A stretch of DNA of 64,000 nt from DASTFY01 sp963769115 (GCA_963769115.1 CAVYKN010000019.1:489264-553263), one strand, 5' to 3'. Positions 36,381-45,575 are shown, numbered from the stretch's first letter. Translations and numbers: made by a program. The notes: generated from the sequence alone by a model not told the origin.

Positions 36381-36989
36381 ATGACGAGGTTGATCGCGAC
36401 TCCGCTCTATCGCATGCTGTGGCGGGTCCGCGTGGAAGGTGGCGAGCGGCTGCCCCGCCGGGGCCCCGCGATCCTTGCCGCGAACCACGTCTCGTTCTTT
36501 GACTCCGTCGTGTTGATCATGACGGTCCGCCGCACGCTCAGCTTCGTCGGCAAGGTCGAATACCTCGACAGCTGGAAGACGCGGCGGCTGCTACCGGCGA
36601 TGGGCATGATCCCCGTCGATCGCAGCGATGGTCGCCGCGCCATAGCCGCACTAAAGATCGCCGCCAGGGTCCTGCAGGCCGGCAGCATGTTTGCCATCTA
36701 CCCAGAAGGCACCCGCTCACCCGACGGAGCCCTGCACGCCGGCCACACGGGCGTGGCCTACCTCTCGATGGCCACGGGTGTACCGATCGTGCCTGCCGGC
36801 ATCGTCGGGACCAACCGCGTCCAGCCGCCTGGCACACGAGTTCCGCGCCCGTTCCGACCGGTCACGGTCCGGTTCGGCAGCCCGATCGACCCCACGATCT
36901 ACGCCGGCAGCCGCCGTCACCGCCGACGGCTGATCACCAACGACGTGATGACCTCCATCCAATCCCTCTCCGCGCCGCAACCACGCTGA
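36381..36989 (+). CDS. PlsC-type 1-acylglycerol-3-phosphate O-acyltransferase
   Basis: A lysophospholipid acyltransferase-type enzyme of about 202 residues. The catalytic NHxxxxD motif (NHVSFFDS), the glycerol-phosphate-binding YPEGTRSPDG and the IVPAGIVGTNRV block are present. It transfers an acyl chain to lysophosphatidate at the membrane. The frame is open upstream to 35997; an ATG at 36204 would add 59 residues of low-complexity sequence. I favour 36381, which gives the usual N-terminus before RMLWRVRVEGGERL. Confidence 0.82.
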   Translation: MTRLIATPLYRMLWRVRVEGGERLPRRGPAILAANHVSFFDSVVLIMTVRRTLSFVGKVEYLDSWKTRRLLPAMGMIPVDRSDGRRAIAALKIAARVLQAGSMFAIYPEGTRSPDGALHAGHTGVAYLSMATGVPIVPAGIVGTNRVQPPGTRVPRPFRPVTVRFGSPIDPTIYAGSRRHRRRLITNDVMTSIQSLSAPQPR

Positions 36990-37200
36990 ACCCGTCGCCG
37001 GTTCGGTCCAGAGCCAGTCGCGGCCAGGAGGAGCCGGTGCGCTTGTTGTCTTCGGTCAACGTCGCCGCGTCACCGCCTCGAACCCGCGTCATCCTGCGCC
37101 GGGTCGTGTGCGTGGGGGTGATGGTGCCGTGGCGGAGCTGGATCGCAGCGACGAAGTGGAGGTCACGCTTCGCGAGCCCACGAAGACTCCGGTCCGGCTC

Positions 37201-38154
37201 TCAGGGCCCGCTGGGCTCAGCTCGCTCGGCACGTCTCGCGACGCGCCTCCACACGCCTTGCTGTGCGACGAGTCCGACGGCGCCCACCGTCAACAGGATG
37301 GCGAGGTTCAACAGCAACTGAACGAGCGACCCGAATGCCTCACTCCAGTTCGCGAACGCGGTCGACACGCCGATATCGGCGGCCGCTGGGATCGTGGTGA
37401 CCGAGATGAAGACGCCGATGAGCGCTCCCGCACGGGCTTCAACCAGAGACACCACCCCGACGATCCCCGCCAGAGTCGCAACCACCACGGAGAAGACGTC
37501 GGGCGTGTTGATCAGGTTGGACACCGGCCGGATACCAAGACTGAAGGCCTCCGGTTCCAGGCCCAAGACGCGTACAAACACGCTGAAGGCGAAGGTGGCG
37601 ATGATCGCCATCAGGAAGCCGAACACGAGCGCCGCGGAGCCGGCTCGGATCCGTTGGTGATCGCGCTTGGTGACGCCGAGCGCGATGCTGATGATTGCCG
37701 CGTACTCGGGGCCGACCACCATGGCGCCGACGATCAGGATCTGGGAGTTGGTGAAGATGCCGACAGCGGCGATCAGCCCGGCGATGATCAGCAGCGCGAA
37801 CCAGCTGGGTGGGTAGCGCCCGCCGGCGCGGATCCTCGCCTCGGCCTGATCCCACGTGGGCAAGAGTCTGAGCGCTCGGGGGGCGTGGGCCTCCGCGTCG
37901 TTCGCCCGGTCCGACAGCTCAGCGCCGACGTCCTCGATGATGATTGATCCGCGCTGGACGACACCGACTGCGCGCAGGTCATGGAGGACGTCGTTGGCCT
38001 CCGCGGCGATCACGTCGAACTGCAACGAGTCACCGTCGGGGTTTCGTGCCACCCCCTCGAGGACGATCATGTTCAACACGCCGGACCTGCTCGACAGCGA
38101 TTCGACCAGGCCAGGGGTGAGGTCAGGGGGGCTCACCGAGCGGATGTGGATCAC
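37201..38154 (-). CDS. DUF389-family membrane protein
   Basis: A 317-residue protein. An N-terminal cytosolic ACT-like part (VSPPDLTPGLVESLSSRSGV, VLEGVARNPDGD) is followed by about six membrane helices with the family's signature glycine-rich segment (SQILIVGAMVVGPEYAAIIS) and ALIGVFISVTTIPAAADIGV. DUF389 (TIGR00341-like) proteins are of unknown function, with transport suspected. GTG at 38154 opens the ACT-like domain. Upstream open frame lies in a spacer and over the next gene. Confidence 0.85.
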   Translation of the reverse strand: MIHIRSVSPPDLTPGLVESLSSRSGVLNMIVLEGVARNPDGDSLQFDVIAAEANDVLHDLRAVGVVQRGSIIIEDVGAELSDRANDAEAHAPRALRLLPTWDQAEARIRAGGRYPPSWFALLIIAGLIAAVGIFTNSQILIVGAMVVGPEYAAIISIALGVTKRDHQRIRAGSAALVFGFLMAIIATFAFSVFVRVLGLEPEAFSLGIRPVSNLINTPDVFSVVVATLAGIVGVVSLVEARAGALIGVFISVTTIPAAADIGVSTAFANWSEAFGSLVQLLLNLAILLTVGAVGLVAQQGVWRRVARRAERAEPSGP

Positions 38155-38315
38155 CCCGCCAGGTTCGCGCGGGCACCCCGGTACCTCGACGCCAAGCCAC
38201 AACCCGCTTCCTCGACCGTCAGTGTCCCGAACACACCGAGCGCGACGGCGACGTAGATCGTCGTGGCGATGCCGAGCCTGGACGGGGGCCGCAGGATCGT
38301 CCCCGAGTGCCGACC

Positions 38316-39095
38316 TCACACTGGCGGCCCAGGCGACGGAGGAAGAAGCGTCGCGCGGGCCAGCGACGTCGCGCTGTGCAGCGCGGTCGCCCGAGCCCTC
38401 ACCTCCGCCTCCTCCGCGTCCGACGGCGGGTGCGGCGTCAACGCGATCGCGTCGAGCGCGCCGTGCAACGAACGCATCGGTTCGTGCAGCCTGGCCAGCG
38501 CTACCCTCGACGTCTCGTCGGGTGCGGTCGTCATGAGCTGCTCGACGATCGTGATGAGCACCGCGAGCCGGCTCGCATCGGCGCCGGCGACCGAGCCCAA
38601 GCCGCCAGGTGCGAGCCGGACGAGGTGCGTGCTGATCTCGTCGGACTGGGCGAGCACCTCCACCGTCGGACCTGTCGGAGCCGCGGGAGCCGGTGACGGA
38701 GCGGCCTTCGGCGACCGGCGCACGAGGGCGATCACGCCGATCACCGCGGCAGCCACCGCGAGTGCCCCCAACAGCCATGGCCACCAGGAAGAGCTGTCCT
38801 CGCCGGTCGCGGCCGCCGCTTGCGTGGTCTCCGTCCCTGGCGCTGGTGCCACCGACTCCTCGACGGTCGGCGTCTCCGTGGGCGCGGCGGGCGCCTCTGT
38901 GTCATCGGTCGGGGCATCCGTGGCCGGCGGGCGGACCGTCACGTCAGGGATCGTCGCGTCAGGGACCGTCGGCGCCTGTGTCGGTCGCGGCACCGACGAC
39001 GACGGGATCGCCGATCCTGACCCGGAACCGCAACCCACCCCGAACAGCACCATCACCGCAGCCGCGATGACCAATCGGACGCAGCGCCAGAGCAC
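38316..39095 (-). CDS. Putative lipoprotein with a single membrane helix and Pro/Thr-rich spacer
   Basis: A 259-residue protein: lipoprotein-like signal (LVIAAAVMVLFGVGCGSGSG), a long Pro/Thr/Glu-rich extracytoplasmic spacer, a membrane helix (WPWLLGALAVAAAVIGVIAL) and a helical C-terminal part (SDEISTHLVRLAPGGLGSVA ... ARLHEPMRSLHGALDAIAL). Both ends of the spacer are therefore membrane associated. No family recognised. GTG at 39095 after GGAGG is the likely start. Function unknown; the build suggests an envelope anchor or sensor. Confidence 0.65.
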   Translation of the reverse strand: MLWRCVRLVIAAAVMVLFGVGCGSGSGSAIPSSSVPRPTQAPTVPDATIPDVTVRPPATDAPTDDTEAPAAPTETPTVEESVAPAPGTETTQAAAATGEDSSSWWPWLLGALAVAAAVIGVIALVRRSPKAAPSPAPAAPTGPTVEVLAQSDEISTHLVRLAPGGLGSVAGADASRLAVLITIVEQLMTTAPDETSRVALARLHEPMRSLHGALDAIALTPHPPSDAEEAEVRARATALHSATSLARATLLPPSPGPPV

Positions 39096-39772
39096 GCCTC
39101 CATCTTCGCCGACCTGGCAAGCCCGCGGCACGATTGCAGGCTGACCGGCTGCGCCACTCAGCTGTGGGCCGCCAACTGCAAGAGCAGCTGCCGTCACTCC
39201 CGCGGTAACCCCCTGCACCTCCTCCCGACCCAGCAGTTCTCGGCTAGAAGCAGCAGGACATTTGTGGTCGACCCGGTGCGACGCCCGGAAGCCCACTCCT
39301 TCGGTGGGCACAGTTGGTCGAGCCCGCCCCTGGGCCGCGCTTCGTGGCGTTGCCACGGCAGTCGCTACCAGAGCCGTCCCGGTCGTGGGCGCGAGTGGTC
39401 CACCTGCGGAAATGACTTCCCTGTCGACCGCGCGACGGAACTCTCCCGTTCGTCAGCCTCACGGTAGGTCTCAACCCGGGCTGCCGGGAACTCCAACGTC
39501 GATGACCTGGGCCTTCCCGGGCGCGGGCGGCTTCCCGTCCACCTCCGCGACGGGTTCCCCGGCGTTCACGACCATTCAGTAAAGTGGCCTTGAGCAGGGC
39601 CATCGCTCTGGAGGGTTCGTGGGCGTCCGGGGACGTTCGCTGACCCTCGCCGGAGCGGAGGGCGGCGAATCGGGGCGTTTGAGTGTTCGTCATCCGGGCT
39701 CCGACTGTCGCCTGTCGCTGGGTGCGGGAAGGGACCTTTCGCGAGCCGTCCCTCGACGCGACAATCGGGGGC
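39096..39772. other. Non-coding or unrecognised stretch
   Basis: 677 bp between the lipoprotein and the PPOX gene. Open frames exist on both strands because of the high GC content, but none shows a recognisable domain, a ribosome binding site and plausible composition together. It must hold the promoters of both divergent genes. Decayed sequence is possible, in line with remnants further right. Confidence 0.4.
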
Positions 39773-40225
39773 GTGGAACCCCAATCGGCGGGTGGTCGCG
39801 CCCGATTCGAGATCCTGTCGGACGAGGAATGTCGGACGCTGCTCGAAGCTCACGACGTCGGTCGGGTGGGCTTCGTCATCGACGGCTTCCCGGTGGTGCT
39901 CCCGGTCAACTACGCCGTCGTCGATGACACCATCGTCGTGCGCACTGCCCCCGGTGTGCTGACCGCCGGTGTTGCCGGTCAACCCGTCGCGTTCGAAGTC
40001 GACCGCTTCGAGCGCTGGAACCGCAGCGGGTGGAGCGTCCTCGCGCAGGGTCACGGCCGCGACATCACCGAGGAAGCCGACGATCGCAGCGAGGTGCTGC
40101 GCCAGTCGGACGTCGACACCTGGGCGCCGGGCGAGCGAGCGGTGTCGCTGACCATCGACATCATCCATCTTTCAGGGCGTCGCATTCGGCGCACGATGGG
40201 GACGTCGAGCTCGACCTACGAGTAG
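39773..40225 (+). CDS. PPOX-class flavin-binding protein
   Basis: A 150-residue split-barrel protein: EILSDEECRTLLEAHDVGRV, GFVIDGFPVVLPVNYAVVDD, TIVVRTAPG and a C-terminal SLTIDIIHLSGRRIRR. This is the short actinobacterial pyridoxamine-5'-phosphate-oxidase-like type that usually binds FMN, F420 or heme and is often stress- or hypoxia-induced. GTG at 39773 is chosen from the family N-terminus; the frame is open further upstream without supporting features. No close operon partner. Confidence 0.8.
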   Translation: MEPQSAGGRARFEILSDEECRTLLEAHDVGRVGFVIDGFPVVLPVNYAVVDDTIVVRTAPGVLTAGVAGQPVAFEVDRFERWNRSGWSVLAQGHGRDITEEADDRSEVLRQSDVDTWAPGERAVSLTIDIIHLSGRRIRRTMGTSSSTYE

Positions 40226-40557
40226 CACTGGAGGCGTCGCCGGGCGACAGGGCTGCTCCTTCGCCAAGTTCGGCGCTCGCTATCAGTCGGCGGGCGGGCT
40301 CCCCGAGGACTTCTCCCAAGGTTTCGGCAACGGCCACACCACAGGCGTTCGGCAGCCACGCCGGGAGCGCGTCGCCAGACAGCGGGACGCGTCCCGGCAG
40401 TCGACACGCCCCGGACCCGTCCGCGCTCAGCCAATTTGACAGGCCGACTCGCCCCGGCGCGGGAAGTCCGACGTCAGCGATTACCCTGACGCGGAACGGG
40501 CGCCGGCCAGTGGTCGTCGCTCGGGTCCGTGCCGTGCTCAGACGGCTGCTCGGTCCC
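40226..40557. other. Non-coding or unrecognised stretch
   Basis: 332 bp between two convergent genes. I see no recognisable domain, strong hairpin or repeat here. Confidence 0.35.
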
Positions 40558-40992
40558 TTAGCCGTCTGCTCCAGAGATTCCCAGCTGCGCGAGCACCTCA
40601 AACTCGTCCCAGTACTGGCGGAGTGAACAGATCCGTTCGCCTCGGAACTCCGCCACCGTGACGCCGTGGAACATGATGCGGAGGCCGGTCGGGTCGATGT
40701 TCCTGTCACCGGCGAGGCCGAGACGTCCGGAGTGGGTCATCGCAACGGACCACTCGACGCATGCGTAGTCGCCCCCGACATCAAGTGGCACGACGTCGAG
40801 CTCGATCGCGGAGAACACGTCGTCGCGACGGTCGAGTTCGTTGATGAGCTCTGTCAGCGACGCGGTGGAGAGCGCGGGTGTCCAGGCTCGAACGTCCTCG
40901 GTAAAGAGGTCTTCCAACGCGCGTCGGTCGCGCTCGATCCCGGCTCGCAGCGCTCGGACCAGCGTCGTCGCACGAGCCGCATTGGAGGTCAT
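40558..40992 (-). CDS. NTF2-like/SnoaL-type small protein
   Basis: A 144-residue cone-fold protein: TTLVRALRAGIERDRRALED, LFTEDVRAWTPALS, CVEWSVAMTHSGRLGL and VAEFRGERICSLRQYWDEFE near the end, the last being the typical SnoaL-like C-terminal strand. Such proteins act as isomerases, hydrolases or accessory domains, and the ligand cannot be predicted. The ATG at 40992 overlaps the stop of the SHOCT gene (ATGA), so the two are coupled. Confidence 0.75.
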   Translation of the reverse strand: MTSNAARATTLVRALRAGIERDRRALEDLFTEDVRAWTPALSTASLTELINELDRRDDVFSAIELDVVPLDVGGDYACVEWSVAMTHSGRLGLAGDRNIDPTGLRIMFHGVTVAEFRGERICSLRQYWDEFEVLAQLGISGADG

Positions 40993-41207
40993 CTGGCCAG
41001 CAGCCTCGCTTTGGCCGCTTCGAACTCATCGTCGGTCAGCACCCCGGACTCGTGGAGCTCTCCGATTCGCTGCAGATCAATCATGCGGTCACGCTCTGCG
41101 GCTGCCGGTACGGCTGGAGCGACCCTGCGGGTCGATGCGAAGTTGTCTTGCAGCTGTCGGTTGTATTGGGCCTGCGGCATCCGGTTGCGCGGGAGTGCAA
41201 AGGGCAT
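40989..41207 (-). CDS. SHOCT-domain small protein
   Basis: A 72-residue frame ending in a SHOCT motif (LQRIGELHESGVLTDDEFEA then AKARLLAR), the short C-terminal oligomerisation motif found in many bacterial proteins. The N-terminal part (QYNRQLQDNFAST) is of no known family. A shorter version from the ATG before IDLQRIGE would be the bare motif. It is coupled to the downstream NTF2-like gene. Confidence 0.65.
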   Translation of the reverse strand: MPFALPRNRMPQAQYNRQLQDNFASTRRVAPAVPAAAERDRMIDLQRIGELHESGVLTDDEFEAAKARLLAR

Positions 41208-41547
41208 CCAGGTCTGGCGAGGTCGATAGAGGAAGAGCGTCTCTGGACCTCCGAGCCTGTGATGCGAGAAGCGTTGCCTTCTACGTGTCGATCGCTGTCG
41301 GCGAGGACGCCTTCGTTCGGGAGCCCGGCTAGCTCTCTCGACAGCGCTAACGAATCCGATAGTAGTGCCGAGGGTAGAGGGCGTCGCGCTGCGATCCGGT
41401 GTCCCGGCCCGAACGCGCGCTCACGTCGCTCCGCCGCACTCGCTGGCGAACGCGTGACCCCGGCGATGCGCTCGCTCGAGCCGAACGGCCGGGGAGCCGG
41501 CTCGATGGCGGGGACCTCGCCACCGCCTCCTGCAGACCGGCGGCTTC
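41208..41547. other. Unrecognised stretch before desaturase remnant
   Basis: 340 bp without a recognisable gene. Given the desaturase tail immediately to the right, part of it may be decayed desaturase sequence, but I cannot identify earlier histidine boxes in any frame. Confidence 0.35.
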
Positions 41548-41722
41548 ATGAAGCTGGTCGGCGGCCTCGACCACCAGATCGAGCACCACCTCGCCCCCCG
41601 CACCACGCGCACGCGGCGGTTCCGGGCCGTCTGCCGCGACCACGGGATCACATACCACCTCCACCCCGGCGTGTGGTCGGCGATTCGCTCGCACACCCGC
41701 TGGCTCCGCCTGAGGAGCGTGC
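41548..41722 (+). pseudogene. C-terminal remnant of a membrane fatty-acid desaturase
   Basis: This frame reads VGGLDHQIEHHLAPR, the third histidine box (HxxHH preceded by Gln) of membrane fatty-acid desaturases, then FRAVCRDHGITYHLHPGVWS and a SHTRWLR-type ending. Only about 55 of roughly 350 residues remain; the first two histidine boxes and the membrane helices are missing. The frame then runs on into unrelated sequence. A genuine deletion remnant, not a sequencing indel. Confidence 0.72.
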
Positions 41723-41982
41723 CTTCCTGGCGACGGCCACCGCTGGTCTCCGACGCAGCCGAAGTGCGACCCACTCTTCCGCGATCCCGGCAGGGCCGTC
41801 TCGGCTCCCGCTCGCCCAGATTCGGGCGGGCGCACACGCTTAGCCCGTTTCCCAGGCGGCGGCGACGGACTGCTGGGGGCTCGGTGGCGCGATCGACGAG
41901 AAGGTTGCTCCGATGCGTGCCGTGTCCGGGATCGGGCACGCCCGTCACGACACCCCCTATGCGACCGCCTCCAAGCAAACCA

Positions 41983-42888
41983 TCACGGCTGATCGCCCGG
42001 TGTTGCCGAACGTCGCTTCGCCGGTCCCGGCGGACGAGGCGGGGGACCTCGGAGCGAGCGGCGGGCCGGGACAAGCACCCTCAGCGCTCGTGGATCCGAG
42101 TCGAACACGAGCGGCGGCTCCATCGCCACGCTTTCACCGTCGATCCCGAGCGCGACGGCCGTCGCCGAGTCGACGCGAAACGTCGGGGTCGTCCACTCCG
42201 ACAAGCGGCCTGGCGGCGGCCCCGTGACGGCGATGATCCCGAGCACACCTCCGTCGAGGTCCCCCCTCGTGCCGTGTAGCGGCCGGGGGTCGATCACATA
42301 ACGGTTGTTGGCGACCAACACCAGCGCGGCGGTGTCGTGCGGCCGGCCGTCTTGTCCGATGAAGCGGAGGTCGAACGGTTCGGCATCCGGTCCGATCAAC
42401 TCCGGCATCATGTCGATCACCGTGCGCACCTTGTGTTCCCGGTATGCCGACGACTGCACGACCGCGCCGTACATCCCCATGGCCACGTTGTTCACGAACG
42501 CGCGGCCGTTGACGCGGCCGAGATCGATACGCCGTTCCTGCCCGTCGCTGAACGCGTCGAGCGCGCCGACGACGTCGTTGCGGTCGATGCCGAGGTCGAG
42601 GGCGAAGTGGTTCCGGGTGCCGGCGGGAACACACACGTACGGGAGATCGTGCTCGGCGGCGACCGCGGCGACCGCGGCTTGCGACCCGTCACCGCCTGCC
42701 ATGCCGAGGGCGTCGGCGCCGGCTCGCACCGCGGCCGTCGCCAGGGTCGTGAGATCGTCGCTAGGTTCGAAGAGGATCGGATCGATGCCTCGCGCCCGGC
42801 ACTGCACGACCAGGTCGAAGCGAACCGCTTTCCCCCCGCCCGAACGCGGATTGACGATGAGGACGGATTTGGCGGGGCGCGACGTCAT
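41983..42888 (-). CDS. Diacylglycerol/sphingosine-kinase-like lipid kinase
   Basis: A 301-residue DAGK-catalytic-domain protein: VLIVNPRSGGGKAVRF, GADALGMAGGDGSQAAVAAV (the GGDGT-like nucleotide loop, here GGDGS), LPYVCVPAGTRNHFALDLGI and the C-terminal DGESVAMEPPLVF. It phosphorylates a lipid such as diacylglycerol using ATP, near the membrane. ATG at 42888. The truncated patatin gene lies four bases upstream, so lipid turnover functions are adjacent. The C-terminus carries an Arg/Pro-rich tail with no family match. Confidence 0.82.
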   Translation of the reverse strand: MTSRPAKSVLIVNPRSGGGKAVRFDLVVQCRARGIDPILFEPSDDLTTLATAAVRAGADALGMAGGDGSQAAVAAVAAEHDLPYVCVPAGTRNHFALDLGIDRNDVVGALDAFSDGQERRIDLGRVNGRAFVNNVAMGMYGAVVQSSAYREHKVRTVIDMMPELIGPDAEPFDLRFIGQDGRPHDTAALVLVANNRYVIDPRPLHGTRGDLDGGVLGIIAVTGPPPGRLSEWTTPTFRVDSATAVALGIDGESVAMEPPLVFDSDPRALRVLVPARRSLRGPPPRPPGPAKRRSATPGDQP

Positions 42889-42892
42889 CGGA

Positions 42893-43306
42893 CTATGGGC
42901 GCGGGTCGGGTAATGCAGCAGGGTGCCCGCCCACGAACGGTACAACTCGGACGAAGGTGCCATCCCGGCCGCCGAGGAACTGCTCGATCACGGCAGCGAG
43001 GCCGTTGCTCGGGAACAGGTGGGTCTTGGTCTGCTGCAATGTCCGCACCTGGGCGAGCAGGCCTCCGGGGAAGATCTGCGCAGTGGTCATTCGCGCCCAC
43101 ACGTGCGACAGCCGGTTGACGCCCGACGTCGGGTCGCGGGCGAGGGCGGCGCCGTTGAGGGAGCCGACGGAGGTGCCGGCGACAAGGTCCGGCACGACGC
43201 CGTGCTCTGACAGCGCTTGGAGCATGCCGACCTGGATCGCGCCGAGGCTCGCGCCGCCGCCGAGCACGTAGCCGATCGGTCGGGGAAGTTCGGCGACCGT
43301 TGTCAC
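42893..43306 (-). pseudogene. Patatin-like phospholipase, 3'-truncated
   Basis: About 137 residues of a patatin-fold protein: oxyanion hole YVLGGGASLGAIQVGML and nucleophile elbow GTSVGSLNGAAL. The C-terminal half, including the catalytic Asp of the D-G-A/G motif, is missing; the frame ends four bases from the lipid kinase start. Typical members have about 280 residues, so this is probably a deletion product and inactive. GTG at 43306 overlaps the CorA-like stop (GTGA); a TTG at 43312 is the alternative. Confidence 0.75.
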
Positions 43307-44268
43307 AGCCAACCCACGCGCTTGAAGTACCAGCGGAGCACGACGACGGTGAGGACCATGATGGCGATCGCCATTGGGTAGCCGAAGATCCAGTCGAGCT
43401 CAGGCATGTGACGGAAGTTCATGCCGTAGATGCCGGTGATGATGGTGGCCGCGGCGGCTATCGCCGCCCAGGCGGACACCTGCTGGATGATGACGTTCTG
43501 ACGTACGGTCACCCGCGCCAGGTTGGCGTTGAGCAATCCGTCGAGCGCCTCGCCGAGCATCGTGATCTCCTCGGACAGGCGGCGGGCCTGGTCACTGACT
43601 TCACTGAGGAGCGGCGACAGCGGCTGGGACGCCTCCACGAGCTCGCCACGCTCGAGTTTGTCGAAGATCGTGAGCATGGGATGCATGGCGCGAGCGAGCC
43701 GCCCCGCCTCTCGGAGCTGGAGGTATATCGGCTCGCTCTGGTCCTGATCACCCTGGAACACAGCCGCCTGGATCCTCTCGAGCTGATCGCCGAGCCGGTC
43801 AACCACGCGTTCACCGTCGTCGATCACCGCGTCGAGCACTGCCCACGCCGCCGCCATGGGCCCGTGCGTGGCGACCTCCGGACGTGTCCTGAGTCGCTCG
43901 CTCGCACCTTCGAGCACATCGGAACTCGACTGGCCGATGGCGATCGCGTAGCACGCACCCACGAAGATGTCGACAGCGCCGATCTCGAGCTGCGTCCCGG
44001 TCTCGTCATGGCGCGCCGTCTTCACCGTCAGGATGGTGCTCTCGCCGTGATGCTCCAGCTTCGGACGCTGGTATCCCCCCGGCGTGTCCTGGACCGCGAA
44101 GTGCAGATCGAAAGCCGTGCTCAGCTCGTCCAGGTCGTCGGCTGCAGGGTCGCTCAGCGCCACCCACACGAACCCCACCGCCTCACCGGCCAGCCTGCCC
44201 GCATCACCCAGGCTCATCGGCTCGACGTCTCGAACGCCAGCCGCGAAGTGAGCGCAATCGATGATCAT
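43303..44268 (-). CDS. CorA-family Mg2+/Co2+ transporter-like protein
   Basis: A 321-residue CorA-type protein: N-terminal cytosolic domain, a long helical region (LREAGRLARAMHPMLTIFDK ... SDQARRLSEEITMLGEALDG) and two C-terminal membrane helices with the signature YGMNF between them (IITGIYGMNFRHMPELDW). It passes Mg2+ or other divalent cations as a pentamer. ATG at 44268. The end RWYFKRVGWL is the usual basic tail. The patatin remnant is coupled to it downstream. Confidence 0.88.
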   Translation of the reverse strand: MIIDCAHFAAGVRDVEPMSLGDAGRLAGEAVGFVWVALSDPAADDLDELSTAFDLHFAVQDTPGGYQRPKLEHHGESTILTVKTARHDETGTQLEIGAVDIFVGACYAIAIGQSSSDVLEGASERLRTRPEVATHGPMAAAWAVLDAVIDDGERVVDRLGDQLERIQAAVFQGDQDQSEPIYLQLREAGRLARAMHPMLTIFDKLERGELVEASQPLSPLLSEVSDQARRLSEEITMLGEALDGLLNANLARVTVRQNVIIQQVSAWAAIAAAATIITGIYGMNFRHMPELDWIFGYPMAIAIMVLTVVVLRWYFKRVGWL

Positions 44269-44375
44269 GACGCGACGATGCTTCCAGCTTGGGCGACCAC
44301 CGTGTTCCAACGGCCTACGGTGCTTTCGCGCCGAGGGACGCCCGGTGAGGGAGCTCGTCATCAGTCGCAGCCTCG

Positions 44376-44618
44376 TCAGCCCGATTTCGCGGCCGAGCTG
44401 TCGGCGTCCATCCGCGCCAACGTGGCGTAGAGCGCGGCGTACTCGGCCTCCTCGACTGCAGCCACCGCGAACCGGACGGCGAAGGTCGCATCCTTCTCTG
44501 CGATGTCAGCGTCTCGCTGGGCGCCCTCGGTCTCGAGCTCGGCTCGTTTCGCGTCCACGTTCGAGGAGTTGACGACCGAGGCCTTCGAGGACGACCAAGC
44601 CGGACGGCTCGGCACCAT
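44376..44618 (-). CDS. Hypothetical protein, helical C-terminal fragment
   Basis: An 80-residue frame whose second half is a charged helix (RAELETEGAQRDADIAEKDA) followed by AVRFAVAAVEEAEYAALYAT. This resembles the C-terminal end of longer actinobacterial helical proteins that close with AxxEAEYAxLDA. The first half has no matching partner, so it may be a remnant. No function is proposed. Confidence 0.4.
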   Translation of the reverse strand: MVPSRPAWSSSKASVVNSSNVDAKRAELETEGAQRDADIAEKDATFAVRFAVAAVEEAEYAALYATLARMDADSSAAKSG

Positions 44619-44677
44619 CCCCCGCCGACGAACTCGGCGACCGTAGCTACCGGTAGCCTCGACCAGGAGACGACCCC

Positions 44678-44800
44678 ATGGCTAGACCAGCCTCCTGCAA
44701 CGTCCAGGCCATCGCCGCGTTCCGAGCCAGCGGCGGCTCCGTCGACGCCGAGTTCCAGCGGCAAACCCTTGCTCCTCCTGCCCACCCGAACGCGAAGGTC
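44678..44800 (+). pseudogene. Remnant of a deazaflavin (F420)-dependent nitroreductase-family gene
   Basis: The first frame gives NVQAIAAFRASGGSV, the entry helix and turn of DDN-type F420-dependent proteins (usually FRANGGKVGG). After a one-base shift the next frame reads KPLLLLPT, matching the following strand. Nothing beyond it is recognisable before the UBP gene, so only about 40 residues of a roughly 140-residue protein survive. Confidence 0.55.
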
Positions 44801-44916
44801 GAGATCTGCGCCGCAGATCCCGGTCGTCGTGCTCGACCTCATTCCCGACGTCGCCCCGGAGGCGCGCGGAGGTCGCGCATGAGCCAGACTGGACAAGCAG
44901 CTGAGAGGCGCGCGGC

Positions 44917-45204
44917 GTGAGTGAGTCTTGCACCCACCTCGACCAGGTCGCCGATGTCACCCCGAGCAGCAACGGCTGCGAGGACTGCCTCCGCATCGGC
45001 AGCCACTGGGTGCACCTGCGCATGTGCATGTCCTGCGGTCACGTCGGCTGCTGCGACAACTCGCCCAACCGCCACGCCACCGCCCACTTCGGAGCCAGCG
45101 ATCACCCGATCATTCAGTCCTACGAGCCAGGCGAGGACTGGTGGTTCTGCTATCTCGACGAGCTCGCCTTCCTGGTCGACGGACCCTCGTTGGCCCACCC
45201 ATGA
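44917..45204 (+). CDS. UBP-type zinc-finger protein
   Basis: A 95-residue stand-alone ZnF-UBP domain. Metal ligands run CTHL near the N-terminus, CEDCLRIGSHWVHLRMCMSC, GHVGCCDNSPNRHATAHF, with DWWFCYLDELAF at the end. In eukaryotes this fold binds the ubiquitin C-terminus; in actinobacteria small copies are common and of unknown function, often beside redox genes. GTG at 44917. Its stop overlaps the next ATG (ATGA). Confidence 0.87.
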   Translation: MSESCTHLDQVADVTPSSNGCEDCLRIGSHWVHLRMCMSCGHVGCCDNSPNRHATAHFGASDHPIIQSYEPGEDWWFCYLDELAFLVDGPSLAHP

Positions 45205-45575
45205 ACCAGACGCTCGCTACCGCTCTCCCCGTTGACGATGGAGACATCGCGCCGCGGATCGCGTCGTCCGCGGTAGTCATCGGGCGGCCGAGCTTGGGTC
45301 GGCGCGCGCTGCTGTCAGTGGGGGCGGTCGTGCGGGCATCCGGCCGTGGCACGTGGATCGGTACCGCCCGCCTCGGTGACCGGGTGTTTCTCGGCGAGGG
45401 CACGCTGGTGCCGGCCGCCATGGAGCTGCCAAGTGACGTCGTCGCTGTCGGTCGGCCGGCCCGGGTGATCCGGACGGTGTCGGATGCCGACCTCGACCGG
45501 CTCCGCGAGCTCCGGGACGGCGACCTGTCGCTCCCGGCCCACACAGCCGCGTTGTCGCCGAGCCCGGTGTCCTAG
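45201..45575 (+). CDS. Left-handed beta-helix protein, gamma-carbonic-anhydrase-like but shortened
   Basis: A 124-residue hexapeptide-repeat protein. Early turns (SSAVVIGRPSLGRRALLSVG) and the closing turns (ARLGDRVFLGEGTLVPAAME then DVVAVGRPARVIRTVSDADL) match gamma-carbonic-anhydrase or acetyltransferase relatives. The central coils, which carry the three metal-binding His in such enzymes, are missing (typical length 170 or more), consistent with an internal deletion between GAVVRASG and RGTWIG. Enzyme activity is therefore unlikely. Coupled to the UBP gene upstream and directly abutting the DUF5996 gene. Confidence 0.65.
   Translation: MNQTLATALPVDDGDIAPRIASSAVVIGRPSLGRRALLSVGAVVRASGRGTWIGTARLGDRVFLGEGTLVPAAMELPSDVVAVGRPARVIRTVSDADLDRLRELRDGDLSLPAHTAALSPSPVS

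Noticed and set aside
41208..41982. Mobile element around the desaturase remnant
   Set aside because: No transposase fragment, terminal inverted repeats or target-site duplication could be recognised.
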